Below, one piece after another: positions 28,760 to 37,400 of a stretch of 64,000 bases of DNA. Source of the stretch: Pseudomonas fluorescens. GTDB taxonomy: Bacteria > Pseudomonadota > Gammaproteobacteria > Pseudomonadales > Pseudomonadaceae. Every line of letters begins with the position of its first letter. Within the stretch, counting starts at the first letter, position 1. Under the pieces are notes generated by a model, which saw only the letters and a list, made by a program, of their open reading frames with translations, was not told the origin of the DNA and searched no databases. A program made the translations under genes and the position numbers. The DNA is taken from positions 408,556 through 472,555 of the forward strand of contig NZ_VCNJ01000003.1 of NCBI RefSeq assembly GCF_005938625.1, in the 5' to 3' direction.

Positions 28760-29410
28760 ATGAACACCGCCGCATTGCGCGAGCAGATCCAAAAAGCCCA
28801 ACAACACGAAAAAGAAACCGGCCTGCTGACCCGTCAGCTGGAAAGCAAGCTGCCTCATTTACACCCGGCGATCCAATTGCCGGAAGCCGACGCCAATGGT
28901 GTGCTGACGCGTTTTGTCGCCGCCTATATCGATGAAGTGCCAGACCTGCTGGATGCAGCCAATGAAGTTGCCAGGGAAGCGGGAATCGAATCGCAGATCA
29001 AACCGGTGCTGAAAATCGCCGAGCAGTATTTCCTCCAGCCGCCAGCCATCATGGCCGGGCACGTTGGCCTGGACAGCCTGCTCGACGAAGCCTATCTGGC
29101 GCACCGTTTTGTCGAAGAGGTCAACGACCTGTACATCAAGCATTTCGGCCAGCCACTGATCCCCTTGGACATGACGGTCGCCAACTTGATTGCTCACCAA
29201 TTGATCGGTGAGGAATTTGCCAACCAACTGGACGAAGCGGTGCATCACGCGATCGACGAGATGCTCAACGACGAGAGTTTTGCGCTGGAATCGGTAGAAG
29301 CCTACCGCGGCAAACTCAGCAGCCCGGACACCGGTGCGGCGTGGAAACGCTGGCCGTGCATGGGCCGCCGACTGGGTGTGGGCCTGGAACTCGACCAGCC
29401 TGCTGCCTGA
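28760..29410 (+). CDS. Conserved hypothetical protein, 216 residues, helical
   Basis: I do not recognise a named domain. The protein looks all-helical and acidic, has no signal peptide or membrane segment, and contains repeated Val/Ile-Asp/Glu-rich stretches (AAYIDEVPDLLDAANEVARE; VANLIAHQLIGEEFANQLDEAVHHAIDEM). The C-terminus turns basic with a single Cys (WPCMGRRLGVG). ATG 28760 has GGAG at good spacing. It stands alone between coxB (divergent) and a REP pair that closes it off from convergent sulP. Confidence 0.7.
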   Translation: MNTAALREQIQKAQQHEKETGLLTRQLESKLPHLHPAIQLPEADANGVLTRFVAAYIDEVPDLLDAANEVAREAGIESQIKPVLKIAEQYFLQPPAIMAGHVGLDSLLDEAYLAHRFVEEVNDLYIKHFGQPLIPLDMTVANLIAHQLIGEEFANQLDEAVHHAIDEMLNDESFALESVEAYRGKLSSPDTGAAWKRWPCMGRRLGVGLELDQPAA

Positions 29411-29425
29411 GTTCACCCGATCCAA

Positions 29426-29510
29426 TGTAGGAGCTGCCGCAGGCTGCGATCTTTTGATCTTGATTGTTAAAAACAACATCAAAAGATCGCAGCCTGCGGC
29501 AGCTCCTACA
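29426..29510. repeat. REP doublet forming a perfect 33-bp inverted repeat
   Basis: Arms at 29426-29458 and 29478-29510 are exactly complementary over 33 bases, starting TGTAGGAGCTGCCGCAGGC, with a 19-base loop. It lies between convergent genes and should form a very stable hairpin in either transcript. Confidence 0.92.
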
Positions 29511-29533
29511 GCGGTTGAGTTCAGCCAGCAAAT

Positions 29534-31060
29534 TTAGCCGGCTGCACCGATGCCTGTTGTTGTGCGAATCCGTCCCTCAAGCCTGCGCTTCAACCCCCGC
29601 GACTCGATCGACAGCTTCGACCCCTTCGCCGCATTTGCCCGGCCCCACTCTTCCAGCAACTCCAGACACGAATGGTCGATGTAGCTCAGGTTATTGAGCG
29701 GCACATGTACCGTCGTCCCCTGCGGAATACTGCCCAGCACTTGCGTCAGCGCCGGCACCTTGAGGAATGTCGCCGCGCCGACCAGACGCAACTCCATCTC
29801 GCCATCCTGCGGCAGATCGATCAGGCTGATCTTCAGGCGCGACGCCTTGAACGCCAGTTTCAACATCGTCAAACCGAAACCGATCAACACGCCTGTCAGC
29901 AGGTCAGTGAAGATGATCGCCAGCGCCGTCGCCGCGTAGGTGAACATCGGCATGCGTCCATAACGACTCAGACCTCGAAACGCTTTGAGATCCACCAGTT
30001 TGAAACCGGTGTACACCAGCACCCCCGCCAGACTCGCCACCGGAATGCTTTGCAGCACACTCGACAGCAGCAACACGAACGCCAGCAGCCACAGACCATG
30101 GAAGATCGTCGAGTAACGCGTGGTCGCGCCGGCCTGGACGTTAGCCGAACTGCGCACGATCACCCCGGTCATCGGCAGCGCGCCGAGCAGACCGCAGAGC
30201 ATGTTGCCGACACCCTGCGCCGACAGTTCACGGTCGAAGTCCGAACGCACGCCGCTGTGCATGCGATCCACCGCTGCGGCGGACAACAGGGTTTCCGCGC
30301 TGGCGATAAACGCCACCGCAAACGCAGCAATCAGCAGCGTCGGGTCGGCCAGGCTGAGCAGGTCCGCCGGTTTCAGCCAATCAATAGCTTCCGCCAGATT
30401 CGCCGGCACCTCGACGCGTTTCACCTGCAACGCCAGCAACAGACTCGCCCCGGTCGCCAGACCGACGCCGAGCAATGCCCCAGGCACGAAGCGCAGCGAA
30501 TGCGGACGAAACTTCTCCCACAACCACATCACCGCAATCGTCGACAGCCCGAGCAGCCCGGCCTGCCAGCCGAACGACGGCAAGGCCTGCGCCACGGCTG
30601 CCGGGAATGCCGTCAGGTTATCCAGCCCAGAGGGCTTCGGTGACGCATCGAGCATTACATGCACCTGCGACAGCACGATCAACACGCCAATCCCCGCCAG
30701 CATCCCGTACACCACCGCTGGCGCCGTGACCCGAAACCAGCAACCCAGTTTCAAGCGGCCGGCGACCAGTTGCAGAAAACCGGCGAGCAGCAGAATCGGT
30801 CCGAGCATCTCGATGCCGTGCTGGCGCACCAGTTCGAACACCAACACCGCCAGACCCGCCGCCGGCCCGCTGACCTGCAACGGCGACCCCGCCAGCCAGC
30901 CAACCACCAGACCACCGATGATCCCGGTGATCAAACCCTTGGCCGGCGGCAATCCTGAGGCGATCGCAATACCCATGCACAGAGGCAGGGCGACCAGAAA
31001 CACAACCACTGAAGCGAGCAGCTCCCGTGGCAACACCGCTTTCAATTGAGCCGCACGCAT
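29534..31060 (-). CDS. SulP-family anion transporter (probable bicarbonate or sulfate permease)
   Basis: This 508-residue membrane protein has 10-12 helices with the SulP signature around VVFLVALPLCMGIAIASGLPP, and FIASAETLLSAAAVDRM near residue 265. A C-terminal STAS domain (about 415-490) contains VPLNNLSYIDHSCLELLEEW. It lies directly downstream of a beta-carbonic anhydrase on the same strand. That suggests bicarbonate as substrate, but sulfate cannot be excluded. ATG 31060 has GGGAG seven bases upstream; a start ten codons earlier is less likely. Confidence 0.88.
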   Translation of the reverse strand: MRAAQLKAVLPRELLASVVVFLVALPLCMGIAIASGLPPAKGLITGIIGGLVVGWLAGSPLQVSGPAAGLAVLVFELVRQHGIEMLGPILLLAGFLQLVAGRLKLGCWFRVTAPAVVYGMLAGIGVLIVLSQVHVMLDASPKPSGLDNLTAFPAAVAQALPSFGWQAGLLGLSTIAVMWLWEKFRPHSLRFVPGALLGVGLATGASLLLALQVKRVEVPANLAEAIDWLKPADLLSLADPTLLIAAFAVAFIASAETLLSAAAVDRMHSGVRSDFDRELSAQGVGNMLCGLLGALPMTGVIVRSSANVQAGATTRYSTIFHGLWLLAFVLLLSSVLQSIPVASLAGVLVYTGFKLVDLKAFRGLSRYGRMPMFTYAATALAIIFTDLLTGVLIGFGLTMLKLAFKASRLKISLIDLPQDGEMELRLVGAATFLKVPALTQVLGSIPQGTTVHVPLNNLSYIDHSCLELLEEWGRANAAKGSKLSIESRGLKRRLEGRIRTTTGIGAAG

Positions 31061-31096
31061 GGCGATTCTCCCGAAGTTTTCTTCAGGCATGGCAAG

Positions 31097-31122
31097 GCCG
31101 GGTCGCTGAATCAGCGACCGGC
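31097..31122. repeat. Short palindrome between carbonic anhydrase and sulP genes
   Basis: GGTCGCTGA/TCAGCGACC (31101-31109 and 31111-31119) is perfect, with flanking GCCG/CGGC extending it. It has no U run, so it is more likely an mRNA processing or stability structure than a terminator. Confidence 0.4.
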
Positions 31123-31150
31123 GTCAAACCACACAGATGTTTAGGAGGAT

Positions 31151-31879
31151 TTAGAAGCGCGCTTTGGGCGTCGCCACCGGAATCGGATGGCTGCCGTCGA
31201 GCGGCAGGAAACGGCCCTGATCCGCGTCGTAAGCTTTGATTTCGCTGGTTTCGATGTCGTAGACCCAGCCATGGATGAACAGATGACCGTTCGCCATGCG
31301 CGAGGCTACCGAAGGATGGGTACGCAAGTGCTGCAATTGGGCGATGACGTTTTCCTCGGTGAGGATCGGCATGCTTTCTTTTTCGTCGGCGCAGTTACAG
31401 TTTTCATGCACCATGGTTTTCGCGACTTCAGCGTGGCGCAGCCAGGCTTTGACCGTGGGCATTTTTTCCAGGCTGTCCGGGTTGAGCACCGCACGCATGG
31501 CGCCGCAATCGGAGTGGCCGCAGATGATGATGTGCTGCACGCCGAGCGCCAGTACCGCGTATTCGATTGCGGTGGAAACGCCGCCGTTCATCTGCCCGTA
31601 AGGCGGCACGACGTTGCCGACGTTACGGGTCACGAACAGATCGCCGGGCGAGCTGTGGGTAATCAGCTCGGGGACGATGCGCGAGTCGGCGCAAGTGATG
31701 AACATCGCCTTGGGCGCCTGGGCCGTGGCGAGTTTCTTGAAGAGTTCTTCCTGCTGTGGGAAGACCTCATGATGAAAATGCAAAAAGCCGTCTACGATCT
31801 GTCGCAGCGCTGCATCGGCGGATTCCGCTTCAGGGGTTTGCGCCGACGCAGCCAACGGCTGTTTATCCTTGTCACTCAT
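31151..31879 (-). CDS. Beta-class carbonic anhydrase
   Basis: This 242-residue zinc enzyme interconverts CO2 and bicarbonate. The zinc ligands are in CADSRIV (Cys, with catalytic Asp/Arg) and HSDCGA (His, Cys); GNVVPPYG is also typical. The N-terminal ~25 residues are an extra polar extension. It is paired with the SulP gene 90 bases downstream; a small palindrome (31101-31119) sits in the gap. Confidence 0.94.
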   Translation of the reverse strand: MSDKDKQPLAASAQTPEAESADAALRQIVDGFLHFHHEVFPQQEELFKKLATAQAPKAMFITCADSRIVPELITHSSPGDLFVTRNVGNVVPPYGQMNGGVSTAIEYAVLALGVQHIIICGHSDCGAMRAVLNPDSLEKMPTVKAWLRHAEVAKTMVHENCNCADEKESMPILTEENVIAQLQHLRTHPSVASRMANGHLFIHGWVYDIETSEIKAYDADQGRFLPLDGSHPIPVATPKARF

Positions 31880-32117
31880 GATTCATCCTCTTTGGCGGAT
31901 TAGGGGAGTCATTCCCATGTATTCCGGTATGAAGCCAGTGGCTGTTTAAAACATCCGGGTCATCCCGACCCGTCAGTCACTCGATGAACAAGGTAGCCGC
32001 CGAAACTTAACTCAAACTGAATCAAACGCTCTAGAACGTGTGTTCCAGGTCACAAAAAACGTGACTGGGTGATTTCGGCGGAAGGATTCCAACCCCTCAA
32101 CCATAGGCCAATTGTCG

Positions 32118-33176
32118 CTAAATCAACGACATCTGGCGACCCGGCGGACAGAAGGCAGTGCAATCGAGGTTGTAGCCTTCGCGATGATTCATGCCAAGAC
32201 GCTTGATCGCTTTGGCAAATCGTTGCGCGAGCAGCTCGGCGAACACCCCTTCACCGCGCATGCGCGCGCCAAAACGGCTGTCGTAGAGCTCGCCGCCACG
32301 GCTCTGGCGGATCAGGCTCAGCACATGCGCCGCCCTTTGTGGATAGTGCGCTTGCAGCCATTCCTCGAACAACGGCGCCACTTCCAGCGGCAGGCGCAGC
32401 ATCATGTAGGCCGCGCTTTGCGCACCGGCGGCGTGGGCTTCGGTGAGCAGACTCTCGATCTCGCTGTCGTTGATCATCGGAATCATTGGCGAACACAGCA
32501 CACCAACCGGAATGCCGGCCTCGCGCATCACCCGAATGGCGCGCAACCGCGCTTTGGGGGCAGCGGCGCGCGGTTCGAGGATGCGTTTGAGTTCGTCATC
32601 CAGCGTGGTCAGGCTGATCATCACCGCGACCAGCCGTTGCTGGGCCAGCTCGGTCAGCAGATCTAGATCGCGAAGAATCAGCGAACCCTTGGTGACGATG
32701 GTCACCGGGTGCCGATAGCGCAGCAGCACTTCGAGGGTCTGGCGGGTGATTTTGTGTTCGCGTTCGATCGGCTGATACGGATCGGTATTGGAGCCCAGAT
32801 TGATCGGCGCGCATTGATAGCCTTTTTTCCCGAGCTGTTCTTCCAGCACTTGGGCGGCGTTGGTCTTGGCAATCAGCTTGGTTTCGAAATCCAGCCCCGG
32901 CGACATGTCCCAATAGGCGTGGCTGGGCCGTGCGTAGCAGTAGATGCAGCCATGCTCGCAGCCTCGATAAGGGTTGATCGAGCGGTCGAAAGGCAGATCC
33001 GGAGAGGTGTTGCGGGTGATGATGGTTTTTGCGGTTTCGATCATCACCTCGGTGCCTTGGGTCAGCGGCACTTCCTGATACCAGCCGTCATCCTCCGCCA
33101 CCGAGCGATTCGGGGCGAAGCGATTGTGCGGATTGGTCGCGGTGCCGCGACCGCGAGGTGGTAATGGAGTAGACAT
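32118..33176 (-). CDS. Radical SAM protein, PA0069 family, SOS-linked
   Basis: This 352-residue protein has the radical SAM cluster motif CEHGCIYCYA (about residue 71), which binds a 4Fe-4S cluster and S-adenosylmethionine. A long conserved stretch (INLGSNTDPYQPIEREHKITR; VTIVTKGSLILRDLDLL) resembles spore photoproduct lyase-like members. The C-terminus has a Cys pair region (LDCTAFCPPGRQ). The substrate is unknown. A perfect-form LexA box lies 15 bases before the start, so damage induction is expected; I recall its P. aeruginosa homologue as an SOS gene. Start at ATG 33176. Confidence 0.88.
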   Translation of the reverse strand: MSTPLPPRGRGTATNPHNRFAPNRSVAEDDGWYQEVPLTQGTEVMIETAKTIITRNTSPDLPFDRSINPYRGCEHGCIYCYARPSHAYWDMSPGLDFETKLIAKTNAAQVLEEQLGKKGYQCAPINLGSNTDPYQPIEREHKITRQTLEVLLRYRHPVTIVTKGSLILRDLDLLTELAQQRLVAVMISLTTLDDELKRILEPRAAAPKARLRAIRVMREAGIPVGVLCSPMIPMINDSEIESLLTEAHAAGAQSAAYMMLRLPLEVAPLFEEWLQAHYPQRAAHVLSLIRQSRGGELYDSRFGARMRGEGVFAELLAQRFAKAIKRLGMNHREGYNLDCTAFCPPGRQMSLI

Positions 33177-33216
33177 GAAAACGCCCCGACACTGTATATG
33201 CACACAGTATCGGGGC
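33177..33216 (-). terminator. Hairpin with U run overlapping the LexA box
   Basis: The arms CGCCCCGACACTGT (33181-33194) and ACAGTATCGGGGCG (33203-33216) pair with one mismatch. On the minus strand the stem is followed by TTTTC just before the radical SAM start. It can end the upstream dehydrogenase transcript. Confidence 0.6.
33191..33206 (-). promoter_or_regulatory. LexA operator (SOS box)
   Basis: CTGTATATGCACACAG matches CTGT-N8-ACAG exactly, with an AT-rich left half. It lies directly in front of the radical SAM gene, within the 74-base gap after the cytochrome gene. Confidence 0.75.
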
Positions 33217-33250
33217 GTCACGCATCTGGCTAGTGCCGTCGGGCGACTGG

Positions 33251-34558
33251 TCAGTTGTGTTGTGTCACCTGACCGAGGTCATCGCTGGAGGTGTGTTTCA
33301 TATCCTCCTTGCGCAGCTCGGCAACATCAGCAGCCGTGACCGGCGCACCTTTATTACCCCAACTGCCACGGATGAAACTCACCACATCCGCCACTTCCTG
33401 ATCCGACAGGCGCCAGGCGAAACCGGGCATGGTGAAGGTCGACGGTGCGGTGTGTGTCGCAGGCAGCGTACCGCCCTTGAGCACGATGTGGATCAACGAA
33501 GTCGGGTCTTCCGATTGCAACACCGGATTGCCTGCCAGCGCCGGGAACACCCGGGTATAGCCGTGGCCATCGGTGCGGTGGCACGCCGCGCAGTTGTCGA
33601 TGTACACCGAGGCACCGCGTTGACTGTCGTCACCGTTCCACAGCGCCTTGGCGGCTTTCTCATCGTACTGATGCGGCTGGTCGTTCGGATCAGTGGCCGG
33701 CAGCGATTTGAGGTAGCGGGCAATCGCCGTCAGATCAGCGTCAGTCATGTATTGCATGCTGTGGGTGACCACATCACTCATGCCGCCGAACACGGCGCTG
33801 CGATCACTGCGTCCGGTCTTGAGGAATTGCACCAGTTGCTCTTCGCTCCAGCCGCCGAGGCCATCCTTGTGATCGCCGCGCAGGCTCTTGGCGATCCAGC
33901 CTTCCAGCGGTGCACTGCCGGCGAGGAAGTTGCTGCCATCGGCAGCGGTCAGGGATTTTTCCTGCATGGTCAGCGCGCGTGGCGTATGGCAGGCGCCGCA
34001 ATGACCGAGGCCTTCAACCAGATAGGCGCCACGGTCGATCACCGGGTCGGCACTTGTCGTTTTGTAGTCCTCGACCTTCGGCGCAAACATCCAGCGCCAG
34101 CCCATCAGCGGCCAGCGCATGCTCAATGGCCACGGAATTTCGCTGGCCTTGTTCTCCTGCGCCACCGGTTCTACGCCGTGCATGAAGTACGCGTAAAGCG
34201 CCTGCATGTCGGTTTCGCTGACACGCGCGTAGGAGGGATACGGCATCGCCGGATACAACGTACTGCCGTTTTTGGCGACGCCATGGCGTACGGCCTGATC
34301 GAAGTCTTCGAAGCTGTATTCACCGACGCCGGTCTTGTCCGGGGTGATGTTGGTGGAGTAGATCGTGCCGATCGGCGTTTCCATTGGCAGGCCACCCGCG
34401 AACGGTTTGCCGTTCTTGGCGGTGTGGCAAGCCACGCAATCACCGGCGCGGGCGAGGTATTCGCCTTGCTTGATCAAAGCTTGATCAACGTCGGCCGCAT
34501 GAATGGAGGCACTGCCGAGCAGCGCCAAAGTCGCGATAATGAGATTTTTCATGGTCAT
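33251..34558 (-). CDS. Triheme cytochrome c subunit of membrane-bound gluconate-type dehydrogenase
   Basis: This 435-residue periplasmic protein has a signal peptide (cleavage near IHAA) and three class I cytochrome domains with CVACH (about 41), CGACH (about 188) and CAACH (about 325). Such subunits take electrons from the flavoprotein and pass them to ubiquinone; a C-terminal amphipathic tail usually anchors them. It starts six bases after the FAD subunit ends, and is the last gene of the three-gene operon. Confidence 0.93.
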   Translation of the reverse strand: MTMKNLIIATLALLGSASIHAADVDQALIKQGEYLARAGDCVACHTAKNGKPFAGGLPMETPIGTIYSTNITPDKTGVGEYSFEDFDQAVRHGVAKNGSTLYPAMPYPSYARVSETDMQALYAYFMHGVEPVAQENKASEIPWPLSMRWPLMGWRWMFAPKVEDYKTTSADPVIDRGAYLVEGLGHCGACHTPRALTMQEKSLTAADGSNFLAGSAPLEGWIAKSLRGDHKDGLGGWSEEQLVQFLKTGRSDRSAVFGGMSDVVTHSMQYMTDADLTAIARYLKSLPATDPNDQPHQYDEKAAKALWNGDDSQRGASVYIDNCAACHRTDGHGYTRVFPALAGNPVLQSEDPTSLIHIVLKGGTLPATHTAPSTFTMPGFAWRLSDQEVADVVSFIRGSWGNKGAPVTAADVAELRKEDMKHTSSDDLGQVTQHN

Positions 34559-34564
34559 CGCTCC

Positions 34565-36349
34565 TTAAGCCTGAACCAGCGGGCCGGGATTTTTCAGGTA
34601 CTGTTCGCGGATCGCCTTCGCCGACCAATAGGTCAGTGCGGCAACCAGGCCGGTCGGGTTGTAGCCCAGGCCCTGCGGGAACGCCGAGGCGCCCGGGACG
34701 AAGACGTTGTGCACGTCCCAGCTCTGCAAGTAGCGGTTCAGCGCGCTCTTCTTCGGATCGGTGCCCATGATCGCGCCACCGTTGAGGTGCGTGGTCTGGT
34801 AAGACGCGGTGTTGAAGTGATCGCCGACTTTCTTGCCGATCACTGCAATCGCTTTCGGCCCCATCGCTTCGGCGACCTTGCCCATTTTCTCAACCATGAA
34901 GCGGTTCATCTTGATGTCGTTTTCCTGCCAGTCGAAGGTCATCCGCAGCAGTGGCAAACCGTAGGCATCGCGGTACACCGGGTCGAGATCAAGGTAGTTG
35001 CCACGGTAGGACTGATGCGCGCCGTGGGCGTCCATCGACACCTGGTGGGTGTAGTAATCGGCGGTTGCACGTTTCCAGGCACTGCCCCACGCGGGTGTGC
35101 CCGGCGGGTTCGAGGTGCCGGCAATCGGTCGGCTGCCAGCCTGGTTGACCCACATCGGCGAGCCGCCGACGAAGCCGTGCGGGCCGTGGTCAAAGTTGTC
35201 GGCGTTGAAGTCGTCCAGCGCCACGCCGTTGCCGCCGGCGCCGATAAAGTTGTTGGTGTGGGTGTCCTTGTCGAAGAACGCCTTGATGGTCGCCATGTTC
35301 TGGTAGGCGAAGTTACGCCCGACCACGCCTTCGCCGCTGATCGGGTCGTACGGCTTGCCGATGCCGGACAGCAGCATCAGACGCACGTTGTGCAACTGGA
35401 ACGCGCCGAGGATCACAAGATCCGCCGGTTGCTCGATCTCGCGGCCTTGGCCGTCGACGTAGGTGACGCCAGTGGCTTTGCTTTTGGTGCTGTCGAGGTT
35501 GATCCGCAGCACGTGGGCATTGGCGCGCAGCTCGAAATTCGGCAGCGGCTTCAGCGCCGGCAGAATGTTCACGTTCGGCGATGCTTTGGAATACATGTAG
35601 CAGACATAGCCGCTGCAGAAACCGCAGAAGTTGCACGGACCCATCTGCGCGCCGTAAGGGTTGGTGTACGGCCCGGACGTGTTCGCCGAAGGCAGGTTGT
35701 AAGGTTTATAGCCGACTTCTGTGGCCGCTTTGCCGAAAAGCTGTGCGGACACCGTGTTCTTCTGCGCTTCCAGCGGGAACGGGTTGGAGCGATCGGGCGC
35801 ATAAGGGTTGCCACCCTTGCCCTGACCGACCAGTTGACCTTTCACCGTCCACGCCTGGCCGGAGGTGCCGAAGACTTTCTCAGCGAAATCGAAGAACGGC
35901 TCCAGCTCTTCATAGCTGACACCGAAGTCCTGGATGGTCATGTCCTTGGGGATAAAGCTTTTGCCGTAGCGCTCTTCGTAGTGGCTGCGCATGCGCAACT
36001 CGATCGGGTCGACGCGGAAGTGCACGCCCGACCAGTGCAGGCCGGCACCGCCAACGCCGTTGCCCGGCAGGAACGCGCCCAACTGGCGGTTCGGCAGGGC
36101 GATGTCGTTGACGCTGTGACGGATGGTGACGGTTTCTTTCGAAATGTCCTGAAAGAGTTTTTTGCGCACGCTGTAGGTGAGTTCGTCGATCACCTGCGGG
36201 TAGTTGCCGTCGGGGTAGGTGTCCTGCATCGGCCCGCGCTCCAGCGCCAGCACGTTGAGGCCCGCTTCGGTGAGTTCCTTGGCCATGATCGCGCCGGTCC
36301 AGCCAAAACCAACGATGACTGCGTCAACCTTCTTCATTACCGTTGCCAT
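34565..36349 (-). CDS. FAD subunit of membrane-bound gluconate 2-dehydrogenase type (GMC family)
   Basis: This 594-residue GMC oxidoreductase opens with the FAD-binding VGFGWTGA and LALERG. The C-terminal catalytic part has THLNGGAIMG and FPQGLGYNPTG. Near residue 240 is a Cys-rich stretch, CNFCGFCSGYVC, which in related dehydrogenases holds an Fe-S cluster (inference). It oxidises a sugar acid or sugar in the periplasm, most likely gluconate to 2-ketogluconate; another polyol or aldonate is possible. It has no own signal and should be exported with the Tat-carrying small subunit. ATG 36349 has GAGAGGG upstream. Confidence 0.9.
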   Translation of the reverse strand: MATVMKKVDAVIVGFGWTGAIMAKELTEAGLNVLALERGPMQDTYPDGNYPQVIDELTYSVRKKLFQDISKETVTIRHSVNDIALPNRQLGAFLPGNGVGGAGLHWSGVHFRVDPIELRMRSHYEERYGKSFIPKDMTIQDFGVSYEELEPFFDFAEKVFGTSGQAWTVKGQLVGQGKGGNPYAPDRSNPFPLEAQKNTVSAQLFGKAATEVGYKPYNLPSANTSGPYTNPYGAQMGPCNFCGFCSGYVCYMYSKASPNVNILPALKPLPNFELRANAHVLRINLDSTKSKATGVTYVDGQGREIEQPADLVILGAFQLHNVRLMLLSGIGKPYDPISGEGVVGRNFAYQNMATIKAFFDKDTHTNNFIGAGGNGVALDDFNADNFDHGPHGFVGGSPMWVNQAGSRPIAGTSNPPGTPAWGSAWKRATADYYTHQVSMDAHGAHQSYRGNYLDLDPVYRDAYGLPLLRMTFDWQENDIKMNRFMVEKMGKVAEAMGPKAIAVIGKKVGDHFNTASYQTTHLNGGAIMGTDPKKSALNRYLQSWDVHNVFVPGASAFPQGLGYNPTGLVAALTYWSAKAIREQYLKNPGPLVQA

Positions 36350-36351
36350 GC

Positions 36352-37098
36352 TTACGCCCTCTCGCCGCGAATCGAAACTGCCGGGAAGGGGTATTGCTCG
36401 TTGCGTTCCACCCAATCCATGAAATCGGCGCGGGCGCCGGGGAAGCCGATCATGGTCCAGCCGACCATGCCTTTGTTGCCACCGTGGATCGGGTCGCAGA
36501 AAAACCCTTCCTTGGTGTTTTGCAGCAGCAGATTGAAGAAAATCTTCGCCGGAACCGCATCGAACTGTGGTTTGCCGGCTTCAAGTTGCTTGAGCAAATC
36601 GTCTCGGGTAGCGCTGTCTTGCTCAGCAAATACTTTACCGTTGAGGGATTTTGCCCACTGATCCGTGGCGGCGATGCCGAGGCGATAGATCTCTTTGGGC
36701 ACCAGTTTGCTCTGCCAGCCCATTTCCGGAGCGGCGTCGGCGTTGAACGGGCCTTGCATGTACCAGAGGGCGCCGGCGGCGTACGGCGTGTTCATCTGCC
36801 GGTCGATGTATTCCGGCACGCCGGCTTCCAGCGCGCCCGGGCCTTGGGCATCGTTGGGGATCAACTGCGCGACGGCGGCATTGATGAACGCCCACTCTTC
36901 GGCGGTGAAATAGTTCGGTTGGTAGACGCTGGCGTCAGCACGAACCGGTTGTGGCGCGGGCGCAGCCGGTGCCGCTTCAGGCGCAGCTTGCAGGACGCTG
37001 CTACCCAGACCGGTGCCGGCCAGGGTGACCACTGGAATCAGGGTCAGGGATTTGCGCAAAAACTCACGCCGCGGGTTGTCTCGACTTTCATCAGACAT
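36352..37098 (-). CDS. Small subunit (subunit 3) of gluconate-type dehydrogenase, Tat-exported
   Basis: This 248-residue protein starts with a twin-arginine signal (NPRREFLRKSLTLIPVVTLAG), and the mature part begins after about residue 40. The family pattern is FTAEEWAFINAAVAQLIPND, with EYIDRQMNTPYAAG and FFCDPIHGGNKGMVGW. It escorts the FAD subunit through the Tat pathway. I chose ATG 37098 because GAGGTG sits six bases before it; ATG 37119 lacks a ribosome binding site. Only two bases separate its stop from the FAD subunit start. Confidence 0.9.
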   Translation of the reverse strand: MSDESRDNPRREFLRKSLTLIPVVTLAGTGLGSSVLQAAPEAAPAAPAPQPVRADASVYQPNYFTAEEWAFINAAVAQLIPNDAQGPGALEAGVPEYIDRQMNTPYAAGALWYMQGPFNADAAPEMGWQSKLVPKEIYRLGIAATDQWAKSLNGKVFAEQDSATRDDLLKQLEAGKPQFDAVPAKIFFNLLLQNTKEGFFCDPIHGGNKGMVGWTMIGFPGARADFMDWVERNEQYPFPAVSIRGERA

Positions 37099-37400
37099 GG
37101 AGTGCACCTCATCAGGCATCAGGGGTGGCCGTTTCTGCGAACGGCTTGAGGATTTATCGTCGAGACGGATTCGGTCTGACCCGGGAAAGGGGGACGCGTC
37201 TGCAACATCGTGTGACAAATGGTAGCAGGCTAAGCTTCGAGGTGAACCGATTCAGTGGAAAAAAGACCGGTTTTTCTTGGCCGAACTCAATGAAACAGCG
37301 CTGATTCACGATTCTTTTACAAATGGCTCACGGGGCTTTGACCGCCGAACATCGAAGCTGCGGCTCCTCTCATCGATGAATCCCGACACGGTCACCCAGC
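37099..37400. other. Divergent promoter region of the dehydrogenase operon and the tyrosine phosphatase gene
   Basis: No gene is seen in these 302 bases. Both promoters should lie here. The segment 37250-37275 (GGAAAAAAGACCGGTTTTT) is a small AT-rich inverted motif. I can name no operator. Confidence 0.35.

Noticed and set aside
33233..36661. Very long plus-strand open frame (1142 codons) opposite the dehydrogenase genes
   Set aside because: It is the shadow of well-supported minus-strand genes with strong GC third-position bias; no domain or ribosome binding site.
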